DNA of 35,381 nt, taken from contig JAFTDJ010000042.1 in NCBI GenBank assembly GCA_017454265.1, forward strand, positions 1 through 35,381, given 5' to 3'. The DNA comes from Bacteroidales bacterium. GTDB lineage: Bacteria; Bacteroidota; Bacteroidia; Bacteroidales; UBA932. The position numbers and the translations under genes are program-made. Under the pieces are notes generated by a model that saw only the letters and a list, made by a program, of their open reading frames with translations, ran no database searches and was not told where the DNA came from. Every line of letters starts with the position of its first letter. Within the stretch, counting starts at the first letter, position 1. Positions 1 to 6,975 of this stretch are shown here, piece after piece.

Positions 1-105
1 CGGCCTCTCAGGCCATTCCTAACCACATTTTGAGACCCGCAGAAAAAGCATTTTTTTTAGCATATCAATGATAATCTTTGCAAAGATATGTATTTCAATG
101 CATTA

Positions 106-367
106 CTAGGATTCCATCCTACAAAATGTCCAACCCGCCTCGAATTTTATCAGCTCCTCGTCGGCATTTACCAGCTTAAAGGTCTGGGTCATAGGATTGG
201 GCGTATTTATACCCCAGTTTACAGAGACAGATTTTGTAGTGAGGAAGTTGATTTCATAAACCTCAAGGTAATACGAACTGCGGATCTTGGCCTCGGAGGT
301 TTCCTGGGCGGAACTGACTGCGCAAAGGGTAATCAGCGCAACGATTGAAACGATAATTTTTTTTCAT
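106..367 (-). pseudogene. Frameshifted small exported protein
   Basis: An ATG at 365-367 is followed by a run of eight A (357-364) and then leaves frame. If one A is removed, the frame reads a clear signal peptide (hydrophobic core IIVSIVALITLCAVSSA, probable cleavage before QE) and about 65 further residues, ending at TAG 106-108. The mature part is mixed polar and beta-like (for example VSVNWGINTPNP); I do not recognise a family. The frame with the signal peptide has no start of its own, because TGA lies directly upstream. This is either a genuine homopolymer frameshift, a phase-variable tract or an assembly error. The product would be short (about 86 residues), so the 3' end may also be lost. 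Bases 1-105 hold a TTTGCAAAGA palindrome (79-88) and no gene I can support. Confidence 0.5.
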
Positions 368-452
368 AACTGTAATGGTTTTTGCCTATAAGAGCACGTC
401 AGGCAAAAAATCTAACAGCTGAAAAAAATATATAGTCACTTACTTCGCGCGC

Positions 453-612
453 GAAGACGCAATTCCGCCATGCTTTCGGTCTTCGGGTACAGTATTGCTG
501 CGGTTTCGTCCGTTTTTTGAGTGCGAAGACGCAATTCCGCCATGCTTTCAGTCTTCGGGTACAGTATTGCTGCGGTTTCGTCCGTTTTCTGAGTGCGAAG
601 ACGCAATTAACG
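453..612. repeat. Tandem 72-bp repeat, 2.2 copies
   Basis: Units begin at 453, 525 and 597, each with GAAGACGCAATT; the third copy breaks off after about 16 bases. The two full units differ at only a few positions. Short open frames cross the repeat on the plus strand, but their composition does not suggest coding. The surrounding gap 368-849 otherwise holds only the 52-bp repeat and no gene that I can see. Confidence 0.85.
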
Positions 613-674
613 GCTGTTTTGCCGCATCGCGCAGCGCAAACCGCATTACACTACGCCGCAGTCATTTCTCGCAT

Positions 675-825
675 CAGACGGTCCAACCGATGGACCACTT
701 ACACAGGAGCAGGCGGAAAATCTGCTCAGACGGTCCAACCGATGGACCACTTACACAGGAGCAGGCGGAAAATCTGCTCTGACGGTCCAACCGATGGACC
801 ACCTACACAGGAACAGGCGGAAAAA
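675..825. repeat. Tandem 52-bp repeat with inner palindrome, 3 copies
   Basis: Units begin at 675, 727 and 779. Each contains the inverted repeat GGTCCA-ACCGA-TGGACC, which can form a 6-bp stem, followed by a conserved AGGCGGAAAA tail. The array lies just downstream of the end of the lptG-fmt gene on the minus strand, so the repeated hairpins could act in transcript 3'-end formation; that is inference. There are no unique spacers, so it is not CRISPR-like. Confidence 0.85.
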
Positions 826-849
826 CGCATCAAAAACGTCAGATTCCAA

Positions 850-3462
850 TCAGACGCAGCGCCAGGATTCGGGGTCTCGGAAGCCGAGGAGGAAGGCACG
901 CACGTCCATGCGCTTTTTGCCGCTCAGCTGCAGGTCGAGAATGCTCACGGCACTGCCATCGCCGGCCCCAATGGCCAGATAGGTCTTGCCGTCGCTATAG
1001 ATTCGCCCGGGCTCAATCTTCTCCACTCCCGGCACAGCGGACATTCTCTCTGCTTTAAAAATCTTCATCGACAGCTGCTTTTCTTTGTTGTCATCCCGAC
1101 AAGAGATTCCGCCTTCTCGAGCGGCATCGAGAGATCTCTCCGCTCCGCTGCACTCCGGTCGAGATGACAGGGAGAGCTCCGGTCGAGATGACAGGGGGAT
1201 ATTTCCTGCTGCAGTGAGCATAGCGTCACAGGGGGTTTCGGGGGGTACGCCCCCCGTCCCCTGGGGGTGCAGGGGGATAATAGTTCTGCTGCGGAGCAGC
1301 TCAGCGAACGCCGCCGGATATGGAGACAAGCCGCGAACCAGATTCACCACCTCGCGGGCCGGGCGCGTCCAGTCTATGTGACACAGCTCCTTGGTGAGTT
1401 TGGGCGCAGGCTGCAGAACCTCCGAGCCCTGAACGAAAGAGCGCTGTTGACGAAGTTCCACGTTGTTCTGGACAATAAGGTCCACGGTATCGACAACCAC
1501 TTTCCGTCCCATCTCCATAAGCTTGTCATGCAAGCTGCCGGCATCGTCTCCCGGCTCAATCAGGCACTCCTCGCGCAGTATGATTCCGCCTGTATCGATG
1601 TTCTTGTCTATCATAAAGGTTGTAACACCGGTACGATGTTCACCGTTTATGATGGCCCAGTTTATCGGAGCCGCCCCACGGTACTGCGGCAACAGGGAAG
1701 CGTGCAGGTTGAAAGTTCCCAGACGCGGCATAGTCCATACTTCCTCGGGCAACATACGGAACGCAACCACCACGAACAGGTCGGCCTTGAACGCAGCCAG
1801 CTGCCGCAGGAACTCCGGGTCGCGCAGCTTGAGCGGCTGGAGCACCGGGATACCATGCGCCACCGCGTACTTCTTCACCGCACTCTCGCTTACCTGCAGT
1901 CCGCGGCCGCTGGGCTTGTCGGCAACGGTAACTACTCCGACCACTTTGTAGCCCTTGTTCACGAGCTCGTCAAGAGGAGCCACCGCAAACTCAGGCGTTC
2001 CCATATACACGATGCGCGGTTTGTGAAAGAATCCCACCACTGCACTCCAGGCCCTGCGCCAGGTAGATTTAACCGTATCCATATTGAAGAGTTCGGCATC
2101 TTTGACTGCCCTGTATGTGAGGTATGCGCCTATCGGAGCAAGTACGTATGCCGCTGCGAATTCACCATGGAATGCAGCTATAGCTCCGTCCTTTGCCAGC
2201 TTCTCAGCAGAAATCTGGACAATCCAGTACAACACGAAGAACAGCACGGCGATTATGGCGCTTATTCCAAGTCCGCCTCCCTTCTTTATCATAGCCCCGA
2301 GTGGAGCTCCTATAAAGAACAGAATGAAGCAGGCAATGGCCTGGGCGAATTTCTTGAAGAGTTCGATGTCTGTCCTGCGGAGGTAGAACGTAGATTGATA
2401 GATATCGTGATTGTAGCTGAGTACGTCTCCGGACATCCTTTCCGCCTCTGTGGAAGCACGGTCGTATGCGGTTTTAACGGCATTGTAACTGTCCCATTTC
2501 CACATATTGTCCGATTCGAAGAAAGTAGACAGGTCGGCCCGGCGGGCGGTATCCAGTTGCTGGCGCTCGTGAAAAGCGGAAGACGTGCGCATACGGGCGT
2601 AATGATTCTCAAACGCCGAAGCATTCTTGCGTGAGAGCGAATCACTCTGTTCTTTCAACTGGTCCAGGCGCATAGACTTGGCCTGGTCGCCGAATCGGCT
2701 GGAATCGGAATGTTCGAAAGAATAATTAGACAAAGGGATGATGAGTTCCTGCCTGGAGAAGTCCACACGGCTCAGGGCCAGAGACGTGTCCCTGTAGGTC
2801 ATCTCGTTGGTCTCCAGGTAATTTGAGCCGTTGTATAGAGTAAAAGTAAGATAGTCTTTATTTTTAGACATCTTGAGCAGGGCGGAATCGGCCACGATGA
2901 GGGAAGTGTTCCCCTTGCGGGCGGTGTGGTCGTAAACCTGCACCTTATACATCATTCCGGATTCGTCGTTCTGGTTTTCAACTCGCAGGACGTAGCCTTC
3001 TATGCCCTCATAGAAGGTTCCGGAAGGGATTTTAATGCTTTCCTTAGTGCGGGTGATGTCGTCCCTCAAGGTAAATATCTCGTTGTACGCCTTGGACACC
3101 AGATTGTTACCGATGAAAAAGGCCGCTACGCTAATAAGCGCCGCTGCTGCTATGAGGGGTGCGATGAGGCGGCCGAGGGACACTCCCGCGGCCTTGATTG
3201 CCATCAGTTCCTTGTTCTCACCCAGCTGCCCCATCACCATCACGGACGAGAGCAGAACGGCCAGGGGCAGTGCCGTGGGAAGTATGGTACAGGCTCCCCA
3301 CATCATAAACTCCATTATGACCCAAAAGCCCAGACCTTTTCCTACAAGCTCGTCTATGTAGAGCCACAGGAACTGAAGCACAAGGATGAAGAGCACAATC
3401 AGCAATATCGCGACGAAAGGTCCGACAAAGGATTTGAGCATGTACTGATCGAGCTTCTTCAT
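850..3462 (-). CDS. Fused LptG permease - methionyl-tRNA formyltransferase
   Basis: One uninterrupted 870-residue frame joins two proteins that are normally separate. Residues 1 to about 480 are an LptF/LptG (YjgP/YjgQ) permease: N-terminal membrane segments (about 12-38, 48-75, 98-120), a long periplasmic beta-rich part, and C-terminal membrane segments (about 370-450). Such permeases pull lipopolysaccharide out of the inner membrane together with LptB. Residues from about 483 are Fmt, which formylates Met-tRNAfMet: RIVYMGTPEFAV near 483-494, the HASLLPQYRGAAPINW substrate loop and the LVRGLSPYPAAF entry to the C-terminal domain. No stop or ATG separates the parts; a GTG pair just before residue 480 could allow separate initiation of Fmt. 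About 70 residues (727-798) encoded by short repeats interrupt the Fmt C-terminal domain before MKIFKAERM. It starts 15 bases after the alaS stop, so the two are probably co-transcribed. Confidence 0.9.
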   Translation of the reverse strand: MKKLDQYMLKSFVGPFVAILLIVLFILVLQFLWLYIDELVGKGLGFWVIMEFMMWGACTILPTALPLAVLLSSVMVMGQLGENKELMAIKAAGVSLGRLIAPLIAAAALISVAAFFIGNNLVSKAYNEIFTLRDDITRTKESIKIPSGTFYEGIEGYVLRVENQNDESGMMYKVQVYDHTARKGNTSLIVADSALLKMSKNKDYLTFTLYNGSNYLETNEMTYRDTSLALSRVDFSRQELIIPLSNYSFEHSDSSRFGDQAKSMRLDQLKEQSDSLSRKNASAFENHYARMRTSSAFHERQQLDTARRADLSTFFESDNMWKWDSYNAVKTAYDRASTEAERMSGDVLSYNHDIYQSTFYLRRTDIELFKKFAQAIACFILFFIGAPLGAMIKKGGGLGISAIIAVLFFVLYWIVQISAEKLAKDGAIAAFHGEFAAAYVLAPIGAYLTYRAVKDAELFNMDTVKSTWRRAWSAVVGFFHKPRIVYMGTPEFAVAPLDELVNKGYKVVGVVTVADKPSGRGLQVSESAVKKYAVAHGIPVLQPLKLRDPEFLRQLAAFKADLFVVVAFRMLPEEVWTMPRLGTFNLHASLLPQYRGAAPINWAIINGEHRTGVTTFMIDKNIDTGGIILREECLIEPGDDAGSLHDKLMEMGRKVVVDTVDLIVQNNVELRQQRSFVQGSEVLQPAPKLTKELCHIDWTRPAREVVNLVRGLSPYPAAFAELLRSRTIIPLHPQGTGGVPPETPCDAMLTAAGNIPLSSRPELSLSSRPECSGAERSLDAAREGGISCRDDNKEKQLSMKIFKAERMSAVPGVEKIEPGRIYSDGKTYLAIGAGDGSAVSILDLQLSGKKRMDVRAFLLGFRDPESWRCV
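1089..1194. repeat. Palindromic element inside fmt coding region
   Basis: The stretch opens with TGTCATCCCGAC (1089-1100) and closes twice with GTCGAGATGACA (1158-1169 and 1182-1193), which is its reverse complement with one mismatch. It also holds the self-complementary GAGAGATCTCTC (1129-1140). It keeps the fmt frame open and adds peptide such as LSSRPELSLSSRPECSGAER. It belongs to the same kind as the elements in ribF and xseA. Confidence 0.8.
1231..1276. repeat. G/C-block palindromic repeat inside fmt
   Basis: This is a second short repeat next to the first, built of G and C blocks with a strong hairpin: GGGGGG (1240-1245), loop TACG, CCCCCC (1250-1255). It is read in frame within the fmt insertion. 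Together with the element at 1089-1194 it makes up most of the extra segment of the Fmt C-terminal domain. Confidence 0.7.
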
Positions 3463-3477
3463 CCTGCAATCCTGAAA

Positions 3478-6117
3478 TTATTTGCTTGTGGCCACTTTCA
3501 CCAGGGCCTCAAGCGCATCCTTAAGTCCTGCAACATTCTTGCCGCCGGCAGTTGCGAGGCCGGGTTGACCGCCGCCGCCGCCCTGTATGAATTTGGCGGC
3601 ATCGCGGATATCCTTGCCCGCATTGCGGCCTGCGGCCACCAAATCGTCGGAATACATCAGCAGCAGCTGAGGCTTGCCTTCCGCTTCGTAAGCGGCCACA
3701 AGAGCAGTGTTCCTAAGCTCCTTCTGCAGGGCGAGCGCAGCATTGCGGAGCATGACCGGCTCGGCGTCGAAGGTCACGGAGGGCGACAGCACTATGAGTT
3801 TGATGCCGCCTCGGTCCTCGGCCATGGATGCCAGGCGCTGCGCGAGCTGAGCCGCCTTTGCCCTGGCGAATTCCTCCGCCTGCTTTTTGAAGGTGGCGTT
3901 GTCTTCTATCATCTTCTGTATGGCGCCGGCAAGGTCTGGCACATTATTGAAGAAGGAGCGGGCCGTCTTCAGCAGGCCCTGCATGCCCAGAACCATCGTT
4001 TCCGCTTCTTCCCCGGTAACTGCCTCGATACGGCGTATGCCCGCCGCGATGGCCGACTCGCTCACTATTTTGAAGAGGCCGATGTTGCCGGTGGCGGATG
4101 TGTGGCAGCCGCCGCAGAGCTCCACGCTGGGCCCGAAGCGCACCACGCGGACGCGCTCGCCGTACTTCTCTCCGAACAGCGCCATTGCGCCGAGGCTGCG
4201 GGCCTCGTCCATGGTGGCGTCACGTTTCTCGACAAGCTCGAAATTGCTGCGGATCAGTTCGTTGACGCGCTTCTCAACGGCCACTATCTGCTCGTCGCTG
4301 AGCTTCTCGAAGTGGGAGAAGTCGAAGCGGAAACCCTTGTCGGATACATAGGAGCCCTTCTGCTCCACGTGGTTTCCGAGTATCTCGCGCAGCGCCCTGT
4401 GCATCAGGTGCGTGCAACTGTGGTTATTGGCGATTTTTTGCCTGCGTGCGGCGTCAACTTCGAGCCGGAAGGCGCCCTCGCAGTCCTGCGGCAGGCGCTC
4501 TGCGATGTGTATCGTGAGCTCGTTCTCCTTGACGGTGTTGAGTATCTTGACGGTTTCGCCGTCGGCCGCGGTGATGACTCCGGTGTCGCCGACCTCGCCG
4601 CCCATCTCGCCGTAAAACGGGGTGCGGTCGAAGACCAGCTGCAGCATCTCCTTGTTCTTCTGGACCACGGTGCGGCTCTTCAGGAGGCGTGCGCCATCGG
4701 TGACGGTGCCGTCGTAACCCGTAAACTCGACATCCTCGCCCTCGTGGTACACCGTCCAGTCGCCGAAGGAGTTGGCGGTAGCGTTACGGGCGCGGTCTTT
4801 CTGCTGCTGGAGCTCCTTGCCAAAGCCCTCCAGGTCTACGGTATAGCCGCGTTCGGCCGCGATGAGCTCGGTGAGGTCGATGGGGAATCCGAAGGTGTCG
4901 TAGAGCTTGAAGGCGTCGGAGCCGGGGATCTGCTTATTGGCGTCATTGCGCTCCATGCAATCGTCCAGCAGCTTGATGCCGCGGTCCAGGGTGCGCAGGA
5001 AGGCGAGTTCCTCCTCGCGGATGACGGACTCGATGAGCTTCTGTTGGGCGGGGAGCTCGGGGTAGGCCTCGCCCATGTCGTCCACCAGTTGCTGCACGAG
5101 AGTACAGAGGAAAGGCTCGCTGAGGCCGAGGAAAGTGTAGCCGTAGCGCACGGCACGCCGGAGGATGCGGCGGATGACGTAGCCGGCCTTCACGTTGCTG
5201 GGGAGCTGGCCGTCGGCGATGGAGAAGCTGATGGCGCGGATATGGTCGGCGATGACGCGCATCGCTACATCAATGTCCTTGCTCTCGCCGTAGCGGTGGC
5301 CGCTGAGCTGCCCGATGCGGTTCAGCATACCGGTGAAGACGTCGGAGTCGTAGTTGCTGTTCTTGCCCTGGAGCACGGCACAGAGGCGCTCGAAGCCCAT
5401 TCCGGTGTCGATGTTCTTGGCGGGGAGGGGCTCCAGGTGGCCGTCGGACAGGCGCTGGAACTGCATGAACACGAGGTTCCAGATCTCGATGACGTGGGGG
5501 TCGGACTTGTTGACAAGGTCGCGGCCGGGGATGCCGGATGCGGCTTTTTCCTCCGGTGTGCGGATGTCGATGTGCACCTCCGAGCAGGGGCCGCAGGGGC
5601 CGGTGTCGCCCATTTCCCAGAAGTTGTCGTGCTTGTTGCCGAGGAGGATATGATCCTCAGGCAAGTGCTTGAGCCAGGCCTGCTTGGCCTCCTCGTCCAT
5701 GGAGGTGCCGTCCTCTGCTGCGCCTTCGAACACGGTGGCATAGAGGAGGTTCTTGTCTATGCCGTAGACCTCGGTGAGAAGCTCCCAGGCCCAGTCTATG
5801 GCCTCGGTCTTGAAGTAATCGCCGAAACTCCAGTTGCCGATCATCTCGAACATGGTGTGGTGGTAGGTGTCGTGGCCTACCTCCTCCAGGTCGTTGTGCT
5901 TTCCGCTCACGCGGAGGCACTTCTGGGTATCGGCAGCGCGGTTGAATGCGGTGCTCTTGTTGCCGAGAAAAATGTCCTTGAACTGGTTCATTCCGGCATT
6001 GGTAAACATGAGGGTGGGGTCGTTCTTGACCACCATGGGTGCGGAGGGCACAACCGTGTGTCCTTTGGAGGCAAAGAAGTCGAGGAACTTCTGCCGTATT
6101 TCTTTCGATGTAAGCAT
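3478..6117 (-). CDS. alaS: Alanyl-tRNA synthetase
   Basis: This 879-residue protein charges tRNA-Ala in the cytoplasm. It has the full class II layout: catalytic core from the N-terminus (IRQKFLDFFASKGH, VVPSAPMV, NAGMNQFKDIFLG), the tRNA-recognition region, an editing domain with the zinc-type NNHSCTHLMH motif (about 564-570) and CGGCHTSATGNIG (about 668-680), and a C-terminal DHHA1/C-Ala domain with the glycine-rich FIQGGGGGQPGLATAGGKN. Length is normal for the family. The ATG at 6117 follows a TACCTTTG box by six bases, so the mRNA is probably leaderless. lptG-fmt follows after 15 bases, placing two translation-initiation functions in one transcript. Confidence 0.98.
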   Translation of the reverse strand: MLTSKEIRQKFLDFFASKGHTVVPSAPMVVKNDPTLMFTNAGMNQFKDIFLGNKSTAFNRAADTQKCLRVSGKHNDLEEVGHDTYHHTMFEMIGNWSFGDYFKTEAIDWAWELLTEVYGIDKNLLYATVFEGAAEDGTSMDEEAKQAWLKHLPEDHILLGNKHDNFWEMGDTGPCGPCSEVHIDIRTPEEKAASGIPGRDLVNKSDPHVIEIWNLVFMQFQRLSDGHLEPLPAKNIDTGMGFERLCAVLQGKNSNYDSDVFTGMLNRIGQLSGHRYGESKDIDVAMRVIADHIRAISFSIADGQLPSNVKAGYVIRRILRRAVRYGYTFLGLSEPFLCTLVQQLVDDMGEAYPELPAQQKLIESVIREEELAFLRTLDRGIKLLDDCMERNDANKQIPGSDAFKLYDTFGFPIDLTELIAAERGYTVDLEGFGKELQQQKDRARNATANSFGDWTVYHEGEDVEFTGYDGTVTDGARLLKSRTVVQKNKEMLQLVFDRTPFYGEMGGEVGDTGVITAADGETVKILNTVKENELTIHIAERLPQDCEGAFRLEVDAARRQKIANNHSCTHLMHRALREILGNHVEQKGSYVSDKGFRFDFSHFEKLSDEQIVAVEKRVNELIRSNFELVEKRDATMDEARSLGAMALFGEKYGERVRVVRFGPSVELCGGCHTSATGNIGLFKIVSESAIAAGIRRIEAVTGEEAETMVLGMQGLLKTARSFFNNVPDLAGAIQKMIEDNATFKKQAEEFARAKAAQLAQRLASMAEDRGGIKLIVLSPSVTFDAEPVMLRNAALALQKELRNTALVAAYEAEGKPQLLLMYSDDLVAAGRNAGKDIRDAAKFIQGGGGGQPGLATAGGKNVAGLKDALEALVKVATSK

Positions 6118-6123
6118 AGCTTA

Positions 6124-6131
6124 CAAAGGTA
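6124..6131 (-). promoter_or_regulatory. -7 promoter box of alaS
   Basis: The minus strand reads TACCTTTG, matching the Bacteroidetes -7 consensus TAnnTTTG, with its last base six bases before the alaS ATG. No good TTTG is seen at the expected -33 position. Start of transcription would fall on or next to the start codon. Confidence 0.6.
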
Positions 6132-6150
6132 GTAATTTTTTGTGATACTC

Positions 6151-6168
6151 GCCACTGACTACAGTGGC
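6151..6168. promoter_or_regulatory. 7-bp inverted repeat between divergent promoters
   Basis: GCCACTG (6151-6157), loop ACTA, CAGTGGC (6162-6168) is a perfect palindrome between alaS and the divergent toxin-antitoxin pair. It covers the region where the alaS -33 element should lie. It could be an operator; which regulator binds is unknown. Confidence 0.4.
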
Positions 6169-6214
6169 GTTACTGATGAACAATTATGATGAAGAACGGG
6201 CCTGGCAGCCAAAG

Positions 6215-6254
6215 TATATATATTTGCAAATAAAATATATATTTTCTACCTTTG
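6215..6254 (+). promoter_or_regulatory. Promoter and possible operator of the PIN module
   Basis: TTTG (6223-6226), a 20-base spacer and TACCTTTG (6247-6254) form a well-matched Bacteroidetes promoter. The box ends five bases before the antitoxin ATG, implying a leaderless mRNA. An AT-rich imperfect palindrome (TATATATTT GC AAATA, continuing to 6241) overlaps the -33 element and is a likely autoregulatory site. Confidence 0.7.
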
Positions 6255-6259
6255 TGTCT

Positions 6260-6532
6260 ATGGAAACTGTTCAAAGAAAACTTATCGATCTCCGGGCTCC
6301 GGTAGTGAGGGCCATCAGCGCAAAGGCCAAGGCCAAGTCTATGTCGTTCAAGAAGTACGTAGAAAACCTCATTGAGCAGGATGCCGCCACCGGGGGCGGC
6401 CTTGCCCTCATCCCGGAAGACGTCACAGACCCGGTTCTCCTGGGTATGGTCGGCATTGCCGCAGGCGGCACGGACTCCGGAAAACCGAACGACCGGCTCG
6501 ACTACATCCTCTCCAAACTGCACGACCGATGA
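6260..6532 (+). CDS. Antitoxin of a PIN toxin-antitoxin pair
   Basis: This 90-residue protein starts at METVQRKLIDL; a longer upstream frame exists but would begin inside the promoter. Residues 1-45 have the beta-helix-helix pattern expected of a ribbon-helix-helix or similar DNA-binding antitoxin (IDLRAPVVRAISAKAKAKSM, then FKKYVENLIEQ). The tail after residue 50 is Gly/Asp rich and probably wraps the toxin. Its TGA overlaps the toxin ATG by four bases, the usual coupling for such pairs. The role is inferred mainly from this coupling; the family is not certain. Confidence 0.8.
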   Translation: METVQRKLIDLRAPVVRAISAKAKAKSMSFKKYVENLIEQDAATGGGLALIPEDVTDPVLLGMVGIAAGGTDSGKPNDRLDYILSKLHDR

Positions 6533-6975
6533 AGGCTTTCCTGGACACCAACATCTTCCTCAATCCCCTCCTTGCGGAAAGCGAGTGCCACGACTGCCTC
6601 AGGGTACTGAACGGTCACAATCAATTCGAGGCCGTCACCAGCTACCTGTCCATGGCCAATATAGCTTACGTCCTCCGTAAACGCGCCGGCAAAGAAAAAG
6701 TCGCCCCCACTGTCCGGAATCTTCTGTCGTACATCAGCTCAATAACCAACAGCACAGGCGCGGAATACGAATATGCCTGTCTGATGCGCGGCCCCGACTT
6801 CGAAGACATACTCCAGTATGTCAACGCCGCCCTCAACTCCTGCAACCTCCTGATAACCTGCAACAAGCACGACTTCCTGAGAATTGCAGATCCGGACAGC
6901 ATCCTCCCGTCCCCCGGTCCCAGGATAATAACACCTTCCGAGTTTCTCGCCGAGTTACGGATTACAATCAAATAG
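6529..6975 (+). CDS. PIN-domain toxin, VapC-like ribonuclease
   Basis: This 148-residue protein has the PIN layout: MKAFLDTNIFLNPLL with the first acidic residue (D6) at the N-terminus, a central helical part, and the C-terminal DFEDILQYVNAAL then LLITCNKHDFL block that carries the other acidic residues of the Mg2+ site. Such proteins cleave RNA, often tRNA, when released from their antitoxin. It is translationally coupled to the antitoxin (ATGA). Its last 21 bases overlap the end of the convergent sulfatase gene, so the pair has been inserted, or has grown, right up against the operon. Confidence 0.88.
   Translation: MKAFLDTNIFLNPLLAESECHDCLRVLNGHNQFEAVTSYLSMANIAYVLRKRAGKEKVAPTVRNLLSYISSITNSTGAEYEYACLMRGPDFEDILQYVNAALNSCNLLITCNKHDFLRIADPDSILPSPGPRIITPSEFLAELRITIK

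Noticed and set aside
453-825. CRISPR array
   Set aside because: Whole units of 72 and 52 bp repeat without unique spacers, and no cas gene is present.
2926-6132. A 1068-codon plus-strand open frame antisense to alaS
   Set aside because: It mirrors the codon bias of alaS, has no recognisable motif, and alaS is a full, certain gene. Similar antisense frames over the glycogen genes (for example 14444-15952 and 16590-18377) were left out for the same reason.
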